Positions 44,797 to 56,031 of a DNA stretch of 64,000 nt are shown here, piece after piece. The stretch is from Planctomycetaceae bacterium (GTDB lineage Bacteria; Planctomycetota; Planctomycetia; Pirellulales; Pirellulaceae): positions 1 through 64,000 of the forward strand of contig SXOA01000060.1 of NCBI GenBank assembly GCA_005778405.1, read 5' to 3'. The first letter of the stretch is position 1. Each line of letters opens with the position of its first letter. The notes beneath the pieces were generated by a model. The model had not been told where the DNA came from. It did not search any database and saw nothing but the letters and a program-made list of their open reading frames with translations. The position numbers were made by a program, and so were the translations under genes.

Positions 44797-47700
44797 TTAG
44801 TCGGCTTTCGGGTTTAACAGTGGCTTTTCGCGATAGGCTTTCCCGGCTCGATAGAGCGTCAGCCGGGCGTCGTGATCCGGGTGTTTGGCAGGGTGCGCAA
44901 GCAAACGGACTTGTTCCTGGTGCTTGATGGCTGTTTCAAAATCGCCGCTCTCGGCATAGGCCGCGGCGAGAGTGTCGAGGAAACCGGAGTTTTTCCATTG
45001 GCTTAGCTCGCAAGCCTTAGTCGCCGCTTCGACAGCCGCCTTGCCGTTACGGACTTTATCATCGGTGCAAGTCGCAAGAACCCAGGCTTTTGAGTTGTAG
45101 CCATTAGCGAGCGTTGGTGTCAGCCGGATTTCCTCGTCGAAGTCCTGAAGTGCCTTGTCGTAATCGCCCTTGCGAAGATGCGCTGCGCCGCGGTGGTTGT
45201 GAGCATGCGAGTTCTCCGGCTCCAGTTCCAGCAGCTTGTCATCGTCGGCAATAGCCTTGTCGTACTCGTGGAAGTCCAACCAGCGATTGGCGCGGTCGCG
45301 ATACGCGTCGGCAGGCTTGGGGAACAGTTGCATATACGACTCATACGCCGTCTTCGCCTGTTCACTCTGGCCCTGCTTCTCCAGAATGTAACCGCGCCAG
45401 AAGTGAATGGCCGCGAGCTTGGGATTCAGACGAAAGGCTTCGTCCAGGTCAGCCAGGGCCTCTTTGTATTGTCCCGCAAGCGCGCGAGCTGCCCCGCGGT
45501 TGTTGAGACCGGCAAAGCCCTTAGGATCCCGTCGGAGGATTTCCTCAAAGTCCGCAAGGGCCTTTGCATATTCTGCTTTTCGCAGCCAGCAGAGACCGCG
45601 AACGCTGTAGCCAGCCGCGTCCTCTGGAGTAAGGCGAATCAACTCCGAGTAGTCCTTGATTGCCAGATCAAATTCCAGCATTCCGCGCCACATATCGCCG
45701 CGGGAACGATAGTACCTCGCCGCCGTGGAGCCGGGGTTCAGCTCAATCGCCCGATCGAGATCTCGGATCGCATCATCGACTTCTCCCTTGATGTTCCGAA
45801 TTTCACCTCGTGCGCTATAAACCCAGCCGTAGTTGGGATTGAGCTCAATCGACTTGTCGAAGTCTTGGAGCGCGGCTTTGATGTCCCCCTTTTGGCGGCG
45901 GGCATGGCCGCGCTCGGAGTAAGTTCGGTCCAGCTTGGCATCCAGGCGGAGCGCTTCGTCGAAATCCTTGATGGCGGCGTCCCAGTCTCCTCCTTTGCGG
46001 CTCCGCCCGACGCCCCGATTGTGGAACGCTTGGGCCAGGTTCGCATCGCGAGCGATGGCTTCGCCCGCGTCTTTAATGACATTCTCCCAATCGCTTTTCT
46101 CGAGCCATAAACTGCTCCGCTGCACGTAGAGGTCCGCCTGGTTGGGCTCGCGTAGAATGGCCGCGTTGAGAGACTCCAAACGCTCGGCAACGGGCAATCG
46201 AACTCGCCGCGACGCGGTATACACTCGCACGTATTCCTCCTCGTCCACGCCGCCGTCGTTATTGCGGTCGAACGGCTTTAAGTTGACCCAAGCAGCGCCG
46301 GATTCATCCGGTCCAACCTTGCCATCGGAGTTTTCATCGAGGCTCGAAAACATCACGTTTGCATAGCGCTCCGGAGAGATCGAGTCGTATACGGCCGCCA
46401 TAGCCTCGGAGGCGACGCCCCGCGGCGAGTCCAGTGACCAGGTGGTGGAGAAGAAATTGGGATCCGCTTTCTCGATCCGGCGGCGCTCTTTCACGGACAT
46501 GCCATAATGCCGAGCGGCTGCGTCGATATCACCGGACTTGTGGCTGGCGAGCGCGAGAAACGACAGCCGCAGCATTTCGGCCGGATAGGGCGTAGCCCCC
46601 GGGGGGGCAGATATCGGCGATGGTGTTTTCGCAAGTGTGGCAAGCGATTCCGCCAGCTTTCCGGTACGGTACTGTGCCGCACCGACGAGAACGGTCGCCA
46701 GCGGATCGTTCGGCTGCAGTTGCTGGTAGAGGAGCGCTAACGCAAGAGCCCTCGCGTACTCGTCACTACTTGCGTCCCGACGAGTGATTACTTGCATACA
46801 GGCTTCCGCGACGAGCTCGGGCCTGTCGCCGCGCTGCCGCGCCAGCGCGACAGCCGCTTCGCGGACATTGGGGCGTAATGCGGCATTGGCCTCCAGAGCG
46901 GCGATCACATCCTTCGCCAGCAATTTGGTTTGGAACATCTCGACGACGAGGGGCCGCGCCACCAGCACGGCATCCTCGGCTTCGCTGAGCGGCGTGGCGT
47001 CATAGGCCACCGCGCCCCAGCCCCCGCCATTGCCAGACGGTTTGGCGAACACGATGGACGTGAAGCGGGCTCCCGTGGGATCAAAGACAATGTCCCAAAG
47101 GTAGTGATTCACGTCGGCGATGGGAATGGTCATCATCTCCCGCCCCGACGTCACGTCCCACAGCCGAACCTCGGGAACGGCACCACCGGACATCGGTCGC
47201 TTGCCGTGGAGCGAGAGCAAGCGGTGGCCGTCGGGACTGAACCGGACCTCATCGGCGCGATTGCCCACCAGGCTGACGGTGGAGAGTTCCCGCCCGGCAG
47301 CCGTATCCCAGAGTTTGATCTGCTCGATTCTGAGAATTGAATTCATAACTGTGCCGCGCAAGCCACTATCGCGGGTTTCAACGGCCGCAGCCCGGCTGCC
47401 ATCAGAGCTAAATACGAGACTGGTACCCACCGCGCCAATCTTCTGCCGTTTTTCCACGAGATCCCAAACCTCCACGCGTTTTGCCGAACCCCGCACCAAG
47501 CCGACGTGCCGACCGTCGGGGGCAATGATGATCTGAGTCACGGGAGGCATTGCAGTCACGTCTTGCTCGGCGATCCGCTCGCCGGTCAGAGCATCCAGCA
47601 GGTGTAGCACTGCCTGATCCTCGGCCTGCCTCATCACTTGTGCAACCACTATGCGACCGGTTGCAGGCTGCAAGGTCAGATCGGACATCGCCGACACGCT

Positions 47701-50700
47701 TTGCGAGTCCACTGGTTTTGGACTGTGAACTACGGTCCCCGTCGCCGAGTCGTAGACATGGATCTGGTTCCCGTGGAGGACCGCCAGGCGGCGGCTGTCC
47801 GCCGAGAAGTGGATGCCTCCCTGGAATCGGACGTTGGTAGAGAGAGCCGCATCCCGCGTGAACATTACGGAAGGGAGTTGAGCGGTCCAGAGTTCCTGGT
47901 TGGAGTCGACGCTATGGATGTAAATGGAGCTGGCAGGTCTGGCCGCCGAAGGCCTGGAAGAAAAGCGATCCCTCAGCGAATGGACGAGCAGTTTGCCGTT
48001 TGGGCTGAAGAGCAAATGGTCCGAGACTCCCACGATGGCGGGATTGTCCGGACGCACGATCGTCTCTTTGCCGTCGCGGCGGCGCAGGCGAATCCCGCCT
48101 TGCTGAGTCGCATAGGCAAGCGACGACATATCGGCGCTCAGCGTGCAGAGAATCCCGTCGATCGGATCAGCCCTCAATCGGAACAGATCCTCGTCCTGAC
48201 TGAGATCCCAAGCCAACACCACCCCCGACGTGCCACAAGCCAGGAGCTGCTTGCCGTCCGCGGAAAATGTGAGAGAACTGATGGTGGTTCCTTCGTTGTG
48301 CAGAGTATTTACGACCGCACCCGTCGTCGTATCGATCAGCCGCACGGTGGAAACGGTGTGTCCGCTGACGGCGAACAGGCTGCCGTCCGGGCTGACTTCC
48401 CCTTGCACATAGTCGGGCATATATTCATTCCCCAGCCGCCGGAGCTCGCCGCCGATGGACCAGCGATACAATTCCTTGCGGTTTCTCCCGCTCCAGCCCA
48501 AGGTGGAAAACAACAGATCCTTTCCATCAGGCAGGAAGTAGATGGTGTCCATGTCGTCGTCGTGGCGGGCCACGCCGAGATTCTTCCCCGAGGCCAAATC
48601 GAACACCACGGCAACGTCTCGGACGATGTTCTTCTGGCGAGCTGTGCTGTGCGACAGGAAAGCCGCGAGCCTGGACCCGTCGGCGTTGAACTGAAGCCGG
48701 TTGAGCTCCCGGGACTCGACCAGGTTTTGCACCAGTTCTCTCGTCTCGTAGTTCCAGGCCAGGATCCGAACTGCCGGTTTCTCCGGTTTGTGTAACGGGT
48801 CGAGTCCAATCGCGGCCACGAAGCGGCCGTCGGGGCTGATTTTCAAGAAACTGACGTGCGTCAGACTGTCGTCTGGGAAATCGAAGGACCGCTTCTCGCC
48901 ATTCACGTCCCAAACCTCAAATCCACGTGTGGGTGTGGGACGGACGCGGGGACCGCGGAAAGTTCCCATGGTGTCGGCATACCCGCTGACCATCCGCCCG
49001 CTGGTATCCAGCGAAGTCCGGTTAGCGCCCCATTCCAATCGGGCCGGAATATTGCGGCGGACCTTACCCGTCGAGATCTCGATGAGATCTGTTTTTCCCC
49101 GCCGCATACAAGCCACGAGCTCTCCTCCCGGGACAATGAAGAGTGCTTCCAGCGCGGCTTCCGAATTGATCTCGTCAAAACGCTGGACGACTTTGGCACG
49201 ATGCAGAAAGCGATACCAGTAGCTCCATTCAAACCCTCGCAGGTCCGCCTGTTCGATGCCAGGCACTTGTCGCAACAGTAATTCCCGCATTCGCGGCAAG
49301 TTGTTGCGCTGGGCCTCGAGGCGCACCAGGTTCATCTCGGCCGCATAGATGGTTTGGCGCTGCTCTTCCATGGCACCGCGAAACTGCGTATTCAGACGTT
49401 CGATTTCCGCCTTTTGCTGTTCGATGTCGCGGCGCTTCTGTTCCGCGGCTGCGCGCAGCTCGGTTTCGGCCATGCGGGCTTTTTCCGCTTCCTTCGCCCG
49501 TTCGTCGGCCAGTCCCTTTTGTCTCGATTCAGCCTTTTCCGCCGCCTTGGCCCGCGCGGCTTCCGCCACGGCTTTCTTGCGGGCAGATTCCGTTTCGGCC
49601 TGCTGTTCATTCAGTGCAACCAGATTTCCCCGCGCCTGGTTTCTTTGGTTGTAAGCGTGAATCGCCAGTACGGTGCTGACGATGGTTCCCAAGAGGAGCG
49701 CTGCGGCAATCGCAGTTCCCGAGGCGACGGCAGCCTTGTTTCGCTGCGCGAATTTCCGCAATTTGTAGAGGGTGGATTGTGGCCTGGCGAGGATTGCTTC
49801 GTGGTTGAGAAACCGCTCGACGTCCTGGGCGAAGCTGTTGGGGGTTTCGTACCGCAGGGTCCGTTCCTTCTCCATCGCCTTCATGATGATCAGGTCCAGA
49901 TCGCCGCGCAGGAGTTGCCGCAACTTGCCCGGGTCGGTGCTGCGGTGATTGGAGACAACGGTCAGAGCCGCCCCCAGCGTGCTGACCCGCGTGCTGGGTC
50001 GAGGGGGCTCTTCCTCACGGATGATCCGCTGCATCTCGACATAGCCGGCCTCGCGGAGCCGTTTGCCGTCAAAGGGAGTCGTGCCGGTGAGCAGCTCGTA
50101 AAGCAGTACGCCGAGAGAATAAATGTCGCTGCGAGTGTCGATATCCAGGCCGCTCATCTCCGCCTGTTCGGGGCTCATGTAAACCGGCGTGCCAATCATT
50201 TGGCCGTAGGCTGTGAACAGGGTCTTCTCCGTGAGCTGCTGGCTGGTCGCTTTGGCCACGCCGAAGTCGATCACCTTGGGGACCGGCTTGCCGTCGTGGA
50301 GCGTGATCATCACGTTGGACGGCTTGATGTCGCGGTGGATAATCCCCTTCTGGTGGGCGTGCTGCACCGCGTGGCAGATCGTGACGAAGAGATCAAGCCG
50401 TTTTTCGGTCGGCAGGTTATTCTTGTCGCAGTACTCCGTGATGGGCACCCCCTTAACCAGCTCCATCACGAAGTAAGGCCGGCCGCTGACGGTGGCACCG
50501 GCATCCAGGACTCGGGCAATATTGGGATGGTCCATCAGGGCGAGGGCTTGCCGCTCGCTTTCGAAGCGGGCGATTACCTCGCGAGTGTCCATGCCCGGTT
50601 TGATGATCTTGAGCGCGACCTTGCGGCGAACGGGTTGCTGCTGCTCGGCCATGTAGACCACGCCAAAGCCCCCTTCGCCGATTTTCTGAAGCAACTTGTA

Positions 50701-50955
50701 GGGACCGATGGTCGTCCCCGCCCCTTCGGTCACCGGTTGATAGGCAATGGTCCCCGGCGGAGCGACTGCGGGCTGTTCGATGAAGCTTCCGGCCTCTTCG
50801 TCGTGCTTGAGCAGCGACTCCACCTCGGCCCGCAGCTCCCGGTCCTGGCCGCAGGCAGCGTCAAGAAATGCCGATCGCTGCGCCGGATCTTCCAATTCCA
50901 GGGCCGCCGTAAAAATGCGTTCTGGGTCGGTTTTGTTGCTGTTTTTCTTCGTCAT
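44797..50955 (-). CDS. Giant Ser/Thr kinase with WD40, EF-hand and TPR domains
   Basis: I start at ATG 50955 (AGGA 8 nt upstream). The 2052-residue protein has a kinase domain (glycine loop GEGGFGVV about 93-100, Lys 116, HRD 207-209, DFG 230-232), a membrane helix (about 408-433), a Glu/Lys/Ala coiled coil (about 445-550), WD40-like propeller repeats (about 570-1300), a pair of EF-hand loops (about 1530-1580, [12 protein letters not shown] and [12 protein letters not shown]) and roughly ten TPRs (about 1610-2040). The kinase faces the cytoplasm and the rest would be outside or periplasmic. It sits after an ECF sigma gene on the same strand, the usual planctomycetal pairing. Confidence 0.9.
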   Translation of the reverse strand: MTKKNSNKTDPERIFTAALELEDPAQRSAFLDAACGQDRELRAEVESLLKHDEEAGSFIEQPAVAPPGTIAYQPVTEGAGTTIGPYKLLQKIGEGGFGVVYMAEQQQPVRRKVALKIIKPGMDTREVIARFESERQALALMDHPNIARVLDAGATVSGRPYFVMELVKGVPITEYCDKNNLPTEKRLDLFVTICHAVQHAHQKGIIHRDIKPSNVMITLHDGKPVPKVIDFGVAKATSQQLTEKTLFTAYGQMIGTPVYMSPEQAEMSGLDIDTRSDIYSLGVLLYELLTGTTPFDGKRLREAGYVEMQRIIREEEPPRPSTRVSTLGAALTVVSNHRSTDPGKLRQLLRGDLDLIIMKAMEKERTLRYETPNSFAQDVERFLNHEAILARPQSTLYKLRKFAQRNKAAVASGTAIAAALLLGTIVSTVLAIHAYNQRNQARGNLVALNEQQAETESARKKAVAEAARAKAAEKAESRQKGLADERAKEAEKARMAETELRAAAEQKRRDIEQQKAEIERLNTQFRGAMEEQRQTIYAAEMNLVRLEAQRNNLPRMRELLLRQVPGIEQADLRGFEWSYWYRFLHRAKVVQRFDEINSEAALEALFIVPGGELVACMRRGKTDLIEISTGKVRRNIPARLEWGANRTSLDTSGRMVSGYADTMGTFRGPRVRPTPTRGFEVWDVNGEKRSFDFPDDSLTHVSFLKISPDGRFVAAIGLDPLHKPEKPAVRILAWNYETRELVQNLVESRELNRLQFNADGSRLAAFLSHSTARQKNIVRDVAVVFDLASGKNLGVARHDDDMDTIYFLPDGKDLLFSTLGWSGRNRKELYRWSIGGELRRLGNEYMPDYVQGEVSPDGSLFAVSGHTVSTVRLIDTTTGAVVNTLHNEGTTISSLTFSADGKQLLACGTSGVVLAWDLSQDEDLFRLRADPIDGILCTLSADMSSLAYATQQGGIRLRRRDGKETIVRPDNPAIVGVSDHLLFSPNGKLLVHSLRDRFSSRPSAARPASSIYIHSVDSNQELWTAQLPSVMFTRDAALSTNVRFQGGIHFSADSRRLAVLHGNQIHVYDSATGTVVHSPKPVDSQSVSAMSDLTLQPATGRIVVAQVMRQAEDQAVLHLLDALTGERIAEQDVTAMPPVTQIIIAPDGRHVGLVRGSAKRVEVWDLVEKRQKIGAVGTSLVFSSDGSRAAAVETRDSGLRGTVMNSILRIEQIKLWDTAAGRELSTVSLVGNRADEVRFSPDGHRLLSLHGKRPMSGGAVPEVRLWDVTSGREMMTIPIADVNHYLWDIVFDPTGARFTSIVFAKPSGNGGGWGAVAYDATPLSEAEDAVLVARPLVVEMFQTKLLAKDVIAALEANAALRPNVREAAVALARQRGDRPELVAEACMQVITRRDASSDEYARALALALLYQQLQPNDPLATVLVGAAQYRTGKLAESLATLAKTPSPISAPPGATPYPAEMLRLSFLALASHKSGDIDAAARHYGMSVKERRRIEKADPNFFSTTWSLDSPRGVASEAMAAVYDSISPERYANVMFSSLDENSDGKVGPDESGAAWVNLKPFDRNNDGGVDEEEYVRVYTASRRVRLPVAERLESLNAAILREPNQADLYVQRSSLWLEKSDWENVIKDAGEAIARDANLAQAFHNRGVGRSRKGGDWDAAIKDFDEALRLDAKLDRTYSERGHARRQKGDIKAALQDFDKSIELNPNYGWVYSARGEIRNIKGEVDDAIRDLDRAIELNPGSTAARYYRSRGDMWRGMLEFDLAIKDYSELIRLTPEDAAGYSVRGLCWLRKAEYAKALADFEEILRRDPKGFAGLNNRGAARALAGQYKEALADLDEAFRLNPKLAAIHFWRGYILEKQGQSEQAKTAYESYMQLFPKPADAYRDRANRWLDFHEYDKAIADDDKLLELEPENSHAHNHRGAAHLRKGDYDKALQDFDEEIRLTPTLANGYNSKAWVLATCTDDKVRNGKAAVEAATKACELSQWKNSGFLDTLAAAYAESGDFETAIKHQEQVRLLAHPAKHPDHDARLTLYRAGKAYREKPLLNPKAD

Positions 50956-51012
50956 GGCATCATTCCTGGTGTTGGTTTCTACCATCAATGCGACGAAACG
51001 AGCCGCCAGGGA

Positions 51013-51621
51013 TCAGTGGGTGTCAAGAATTTCAGGAATTTCTGGACGACTATGCGTGGAACTTTCATCTTCGGCAATGTGCCGATGCAGCCAGGCCCGT
51101 GCATAACGCCAGTAACGCTTGGCAGTTACGGCCGAAATGCCCAAGAGTTCCGCCGCCTCGTCATTTTGCAGGCCGACAAAGAACCGCAGCTCGACGAGTT
51201 TGGCTTTGACAGGGTCTTCCTCGGCCAACCTCATAAGAGCTTCGTCCAGCGCCAACAGTTCCTCCGGCGGCATGGGTATCGCGATTTCCAAATTCTCCAG
51301 GTCCATTCGCGCCTGGCCCCCGCCATGTTTCACGCGGCTTTTCTGGCGGGCGCTTTCAATAAGTATCCGCCGCATCGCCTCCGCTGCTGCCGCAAAGAAA
51401 TGCCCTCGATTATCCCACAACTGCTGGCGTTCCCCACCCACTAGGCGCACATAGGCCTCGTGCACCAGCGCTGTGGCCTGTAACGTCTGCCCCGGCTTTT
51501 CGTTGACCAGCCTGGCCGCCGCCAGCTTCCGCAGTTCCTCATACACCAGCGGCAGCAACTGCTCCGCCGCCGACGGATCGCCGGATTCGATTTGTAGCAG
51601 GATGCGGGTAACGTCGGACAT
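51013..51621 (-). CDS. ECF-type RNA polymerase sigma factor (TIGR02999-like)
   Basis: The 202-residue protein has a sigma-70 region 2 (about 20-95, with LPLVYEELRKLAAARL and LVHEAYVRLVG) and region 4 HTH (about 130-185, with LAEEDPVKAKLVELRFFVGLQNDEAAELLGIS). Planctomycetes have many such factors without an anti-sigma partner, placed beside a Ser/Thr kinase, as here: the giant kinase begins 58 nt downstream on the same strand. The likely control is phosphorylation by that kinase, an inference from context. Confidence 0.9.
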   Translation of the reverse strand: MSDVTRILLQIESGDPSAAEQLLPLVYEELRKLAAARLVNEKPGQTLQATALVHEAYVRLVGGERQQLWDNRGHFFAAAAEAMRRILIESARQKSRVKHGGGQARMDLENLEIAIPMPPEELLALDEALMRLAEEDPVKAKLVELRFFVGLQNDEAAELLGISAVTAKRYWRYARAWLHRHIAEDESSTHSRPEIPEILDTH

Positions 51622-51694
51622 GGAGCAGGGGTTCGCGAACTCAGTTTGAGCACGAAGGGATTATAAGCGTGCATGAAGCGGCTATACTACGCAG

Positions 51695-52174
51695 ATGCCC
51701 ACTGACCTCACTCATTTCGACGACTCCGGTGCCAGCCGCATGGTGGATGTCGGCGAGAAGGCCGTCACCGCGCGCATGGCCCGGGCCAGTGGCAGGGTCA
51801 TCATGCAGCCCGAGACGTTACGGCGAATCCAGGACCGGGGCTTCGCCAAGGGGGACGTCCTGGAAGTCGCCCGACTGGCGGGGATCATGGCGGCGAAGAA
51901 GACCGGCGAGTTGATTCCTCTCTGCCACCCGTTGCCGCTGGACGGAGTGACGCTCGAGTTTTCCTTCCTCGACGCAATGACCGTCGCAATCGCCGCCGAA
52001 GTCCGGGTGACCGCTAAAACGGGGGTCGAAATGGAGGCCCTGACTGCCGTAAGTGTCGCCGCTCTCACCATTTACGACATGTGCAAAGCCATCGACCGGG
52101 GCATTGTCATCTCCAATATCTGCCTGGACGAGAAGTCCGGCGGCCGCAGCGGCCATTTTGTGCGTGAAGGGTAA
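51695..52174 (+). CDS. moaC: Cyclic pyranopterin monophosphate synthase
   Basis: MoaC converts the guanosine-derived intermediate (3',8-cH2GTP) made by MoaA to cyclic pyranopterin monophosphate for molybdenum cofactor. The 159-residue protein has the family core: [34 protein letters not shown], with the catalytic Asp/Lys in YDMCK. Other moa genes are not in the window. It is divergent from the ECF sigma factor; about 75 nt separate the starts. Confidence 0.95.
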   Translation: MPTDLTHFDDSGASRMVDVGEKAVTARMARASGRVIMQPETLRRIQDRGFAKGDVLEVARLAGIMAAKKTGELIPLCHPLPLDGVTLEFSFLDAMTVAIAAEVRVTAKTGVEMEALTAVSVAALTIYDMCKAIDRGIVISNICLDEKSGGRSGHFVREG

Positions 52175-52195
52175 GCGGAGATTGCGGTTAGATAC

Positions 52196-52273
52196 GTAGC
52201 CACACGCGGCCCCGCGTGTAGGCTTCCGCGTGCGATTTTGAAGAAGCGGACACGCGGGGCCGCGTGTCGCTAC
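52196..52273. repeat. Dispersed palindromic repeat, 24-bp arms with one mismatch
   Basis: Arms at 52196-52219 and 52250-52273 (core ACACGCGGGGCCGCGTGT on the right) form a long stem; pairing extends further inward through GCTTC/GAAG words. It sits between moaC and the polyprenyl synthase gene and is a different family from the repeats at 14298, 16667 and 18818. Confidence 0.8.
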
Positions 52274-52340
52274 GGTTGACCCCGTCCCCGCTTCCGCCGA
52301 CACTTGCATTTTCCCGCGCCAGAAAGGAATCACTCCCATC

Positions 52341-53345
52341 ATGTCCACGACCACGGCTCTGGAAGGTGCGCCGGCTCCTCTTGCGCTTTCGGCTCTCTAC
52401 GCACCAGTGGCCAAGGAAATGGAGGAGGTGGAGCGAATCCTGAGGGACGAGCTTCGCAATCCCCACCCCTTCGTCGATGAGCTTGTCCGCTACGGCTGTC
52501 TGCTCGGCGGCAAACGGCTGCGGCCGGCGCTGCTGCTCCTCACGGCCAAGGCGATCGGCCCGGTGCGGCGGGACCACCTGGTGCTCGCGGCCGTGGTCGA
52601 GATGATCCACACCGCCACGCTCGTGCATGACGACGTGCTCGACGAAGCGGAGATGCGGCGGCACCTGGCCACGGTCAACGCCCGCTGGGACAACGAAGCC
52701 AGCGTCCTCCTCGGCGACTATCTCTTCACCCATGCCTTCTATCTCGCCAGCACGCTCGACACGGTCCTCGGCTGCCGGCTGATTGGCCGGGCGACGAACA
52801 TCGTCTGCGAAGGGGAGCTGCGGCAGAAAGGGAGCCGCGGAAACTTCGAGCTGACGGAACAGGAATACGTGAGCATTATCGAAGGAAAAACCGCCGAGTT
52901 GACTGCCGTCAGTTGCCGGTTGGGAGCCCTGTTCTCCGGAGCCTCCGAAAAACTGGCCGGCGAGATGGATGGCTTTGGGCGTGACCTCGGCATCGCCTTC
53001 CAGATTGCCGACGACCTGCTCGATGTCCTCGGTGAAGAGCGAACCACCGGCAAATCCCTGGGGACCGACCTCGAAAAGCAGAAGCCGACGCTTCCCATCA
53101 TTCGGGCCTTGGAACTGGCGACGCCCGCGGACCGGGAAGAGCTGCTGGAGCTCCTCACCGGCGACCAGCGCCAGCCGCACCTCGTCGCGCCGTATCTCGA
53201 GCGGTACGAGGCGCTGGACTACGCCCGCGACCGCGCCGCCTCCTTCGCCCAGAGCGCCCGCCGCCGGCTCGACCTGCTGCCGGGCAGCCCCGCTCGGAAC
53301 ATTCTCACGCTGATGACCGAGTTCGTCGTCAGCCGGTCGAGTTGA
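52341..53345 (+). CDS. Polyprenyl diphosphate synthase (trans-isoprenyl, IspB-like)
   Basis: The 334-residue enzyme elongates isoprenyl diphosphate with IPP. It shows GGKRLRPAL, the first Asp-rich motif HDDVLDEAEMRR, the second Asp-rich region IADDLLDVLGEE and the QKPTLP block. Small residues before the first Asp-rich motif (HTATLVHDD) fit a long-chain (octa- or nona-prenyl) product for quinone side chains. AAAGGAA lies about 10 nt before the ATG. Confidence 0.92.
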   Translation: MSTTTALEGAPAPLALSALYAPVAKEMEEVERILRDELRNPHPFVDELVRYGCLLGGKRLRPALLLLTAKAIGPVRRDHLVLAAVVEMIHTATLVHDDVLDEAEMRRHLATVNARWDNEASVLLGDYLFTHAFYLASTLDTVLGCRLIGRATNIVCEGELRQKGSRGNFELTEQEYVSIIEGKTAELTAVSCRLGALFSGASEKLAGEMDGFGRDLGIAFQIADDLLDVLGEERTTGKSLGTDLEKQKPTLPIIRALELATPADREELLELLTGDQRQPHLVAPYLERYEALDYARDRAASFAQSARRRLDLLPGSPARNILTLMTEFVVSRSS

Positions 53346-53539
53346 GCCAATTTCAGGTTCTCATTGGAAAGCACTTCGGGTAATTGCCCTCGGCGATTGC
53401 CCCTATCTCAATTAATGCTTGACGGACGACTCGCCAGCAAGCAGACTGTCATGAAACCCGATTTGCCCCGGCTGAACAGCCGCGGATTTGGAAGTAAGTG
53501 CCCCAAGTCTGCTGCGTTTTGTTGTTGGGCCTAGCTAGC
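53346..53539 (+). other. Region before a strong terminator, possible small RNA
   Basis: Between the polyprenyl synthase stop and the intrinsic terminator at 53540 there are 194 bases without a good ORF. They may be a long 3' UTR or carry a small RNA ending at the terminator. I see no match to a known RNA family. Confidence 0.3.
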
Positions 53540-53580
53540 GGCCCAGCTCTGGTCCTTCCAAAGCTGGGCCGTTCTTTTTT
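53540..53580 (+). terminator. Intrinsic terminator
   Basis: GGCCCAGCT (53540-53548) pairs with AGCTGGGCC (53562-53570) across a 13-nt loop, and GTTCTTTTTT follows. It reads on the plus strand after the polyprenyl synthase gene and before the cytochrome gene. Confidence 0.8.
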
Positions 53581-53664
53581 GCGCGGAAGCGGCCTTGAGG
53601 TCCGCGGGAATTCTTGCAGGGAAGTTGCCTCATCCCTAGACTGGGAGCAACTCCTGGAAGGTTT

Positions 53665-56028
53665 ATGTCTCCGCGATGTCTAAAGCCAAGACGAGTGTTT
53701 CCATTCACCTTACGACGACACACGATCGTCGCCGCAAAGGGCGTCCTGATCATGTTCGCGGTGACATTATCGAATTTGGCGCGCGCCGCGGAACCCGCGC
53801 CGCTCGACAAAGATGTCTCCGCACTGCTCGCCCGCAATTGCCTGGAATGTCATAACGGCTCGGACAAAAAGGGGGGCCTGGACTTGAGTCGGCGGGATGG
53901 AGCCCTCGCCGGAGGTGACAGTGGCGCGGCGATTGAAGCCAAGAGTCCAGATGGCAGTCTTCTGCTCCGCCGCATTGAGGCGGCGGAGATGCCGCCGAAG
54001 GGCCGCACGGGACTTTCAGCGAGTGATCGGGCACTCGTCCGCAAGTGGATCACTTCTGGAGCGAACTGGGCGACTGATCCCATCGATCCCTTTCTGTACA
54101 CGACCGAGCGCCGCGCCGGATATGACTGGTGGTCTCTGCAGCCGCTTCACAGAGTCGAACCGCCGGTTGTGAAGGACGCAAAGTGGGGTACGAACCCGAT
54201 TGATCAGTTCATTCTTCAACGATTGGAAGCGGCAGGGCTCGCACCTTCGCCAGCGGCGGATCGGCGGACTTTGATCCGGCGGTTGTCCTTCGATCTGACT
54301 GGCCTGCCACCGACACCGGAAGAGGTTGCCCAGTTCGTCGGCGATGACGATCCTCGCGCTTATGAACGGCTGGTGGACCGGCTGTTGGAGTCTCCGCACT
54401 ACGGCGAACTTTGGGCGAGGCACTGGCTGGATATTGTCCGTTTTGGCGAGAGCCAGGGCTTTGAACGGAACAAGCTCCGGCCCAATACCTGGCGATACCG
54501 GGACTTCGTGGTGGAGGCGTTTAACTCTGACCTGGCTTATGACAAGTTCATCCGCTGGCAAATTGCGGGCGACGTACTCCATCCGGACAATCCGCTGGCG
54601 ACAGTGGCCAGCGGATTCCTGGTCATGGGGCCGTACGACCTGACCTCCTATACCAACGGCACGCCCGATATGCAGGCCGCGGCTCGCGAAGAGGAATTGG
54701 AGGGACTCGTCGCCACGGTCGCGCAGACGTTTCTCGGCCTGACGATCAACTGCAGCCGTTGCCATGACCACAAATTTGACCCGATCACTCAAAAAGAGTT
54801 TTATCAGTTCTCGGCTGCCCTCGGTGGAACATTTCATGGCGAGGAGAGAGAGAGCCTTTCCGACGCCGGCAAGCCTGCTGCCCAGGAACGAATTGCCGCG
54901 CTTCGCACCGAAGTCGCAGCGCTGGCGGCTAGGGAACAGAAGAGCGAAGGCTCCGAAAGAGTCGTGCTCGCCGCCAAACGCTCGCGTTTGGAAAGTGTAG
55001 TGCGACTGCTCGAAGGGGGACCGGCACATTTGAGCGTCCCTCGTCAGCCTGGTCCCTGGCGAATCCTGACCCGCGGAGACTTTCGCCAGCCGGGGCTGGA
55101 AGTAGCCCCTCGTGGAATCGCCTCCGTTTCAACCGTTTCTCCAGATTGGAAGCTGGCAGAGAATTCACCCGAGGGGGACCGGCGCAAAGCCTTGGCCCAA
55201 TGGATTGCGTCGCCAGAGAATCCGCTCACGGGGCGAGTTATCGTCAATCGGCTGTGGGGATATCACTTTGGCGCAGGACTCGTCCGAACTCCCAGCGACT
55301 TTGGCTTTCAAGGAGGAATGCCGTCACACCCCGAACTTCTGGACTGGCTGGCGATTCAGCTTGTGCAGCCGGCTGATGGACCCGTTTGGAGCCTAAAGCG
55401 GTTGCAGAGATTGATCGTGCTTTCCGCCGCGTACCGGCAAAGCTCGCGCTCCAATCCCAAGGCCACCGCCTTGGATGCGGACAACCGGCTCATCTGGCGG
55501 CGGCCCCCACTGCGCCTGGAGGCAGAAACATTTCGCGATAGCGTTCTGGCGGTTTCCGGCGAGCTCGATTCGCGACTAGGCGGACCCGGCTTTCGGGATT
55601 TCAAGGTGTCGAGCGCCGGCAACAATGAGACTTACACCGTCTTCGATGCCGTTGGGCCCGAGTTCAATCGCCGCAGCCTGTATCGCACCTCCTTGCGCAC
55701 TGGGACCAGTCCGCTTCTGGACGTTCTGGATTGTCCGGACCCTTCGGTTGCCACTCCCCGGCGCTCCGTGACCAGCACTCCGCTCCAGGCGCTGGCCTTA
55801 CTCAACAATGCCTTCATGGAGCACTACGCCGAGCGCTTCGCTAAACGGGTCGAGCGGAAAGAGGAAGAAAGCGAGGCCGCGCGGATTCGTCGGGCTTACT
55901 CGCTGGCATTTTCCCGCGAGCCGACCAAGAGTGAAGAGTCCTACGGCACTGATTTCGTTGCCAGGTACGGCCTGACGCAGTACTGTCTGGTGCTACTTAA
56001 TACCAATGAGTTTCTGTACGTCGACTAG
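53665..56028 (+). CDS. Planctomycete-type cytochrome c / DUF1549 / DUF1553 protein
   Basis: The start is set at ATG 53665 before a signal segment (TIVAAKGVLIMFAVTLSNLARA); another start is possible. The 787-residue protein has one haem motif (CLECH, about residue 55) in the Planctomycete cytochrome C domain, with the MPPKG ligand region, then DUF1549 (TLIRRLSFDLTGLPPTPEEV, HWLDIVRFGESQGFERNK) and DUF1553 (RVIVNRLWGYHFGAGLVRTPSDFG and RRSVTSTPLQALALLNNAFM). This family is found in large numbers in planctomycetes and is always paired with a DUF1501 gene, as here, 3 nt downstream. The reaction is unknown; use in polysaccharide breakdown has been suggested from context. Confidence 0.93.
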   Translation: MSPRCLKPRRVFPFTLRRHTIVAAKGVLIMFAVTLSNLARAAEPAPLDKDVSALLARNCLECHNGSDKKGGLDLSRRDGALAGGDSGAAIEAKSPDGSLLLRRIEAAEMPPKGRTGLSASDRALVRKWITSGANWATDPIDPFLYTTERRAGYDWWSLQPLHRVEPPVVKDAKWGTNPIDQFILQRLEAAGLAPSPAADRRTLIRRLSFDLTGLPPTPEEVAQFVGDDDPRAYERLVDRLLESPHYGELWARHWLDIVRFGESQGFERNKLRPNTWRYRDFVVEAFNSDLAYDKFIRWQIAGDVLHPDNPLATVASGFLVMGPYDLTSYTNGTPDMQAAAREEELEGLVATVAQTFLGLTINCSRCHDHKFDPITQKEFYQFSAALGGTFHGEERESLSDAGKPAAQERIAALRTEVAALAAREQKSEGSERVVLAAKRSRLESVVRLLEGGPAHLSVPRQPGPWRILTRGDFRQPGLEVAPRGIASVSTVSPDWKLAENSPEGDRRKALAQWIASPENPLTGRVIVNRLWGYHFGAGLVRTPSDFGFQGGMPSHPELLDWLAIQLVQPADGPVWSLKRLQRLIVLSAAYRQSSRSNPKATALDADNRLIWRRPPLRLEAETFRDSVLAVSGELDSRLGGPGFRDFKVSSAGNNETYTVFDAVGPEFNRRSLYRTSLRTGTSPLLDVLDCPDPSVATPRRSVTSTPLQALALLNNAFMEHYAERFAKRVERKEEESEAARIRRAYSLAFSREPTKSEESYGTDFVARYGLTQYCLVLLNTNEFLYVD

Positions 56029-56031
56029 GAG

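Noticed and set aside
49354-51444. Long 696-codon plus-strand frame over the start of the giant kinase and the sigma factor
   Set aside because: It is the antisense shadow of two clearly recognised genes on the minus strand; no domain or signal is seen in it.
40179-53510. Shared word GTAAGTGCC[G/C]CAAGTC near 40179-40195 and 53494-53510
   Set aside because: A rough estimate shows that pairs of 16-mers with one mismatch are expected by chance many times in a window this long.
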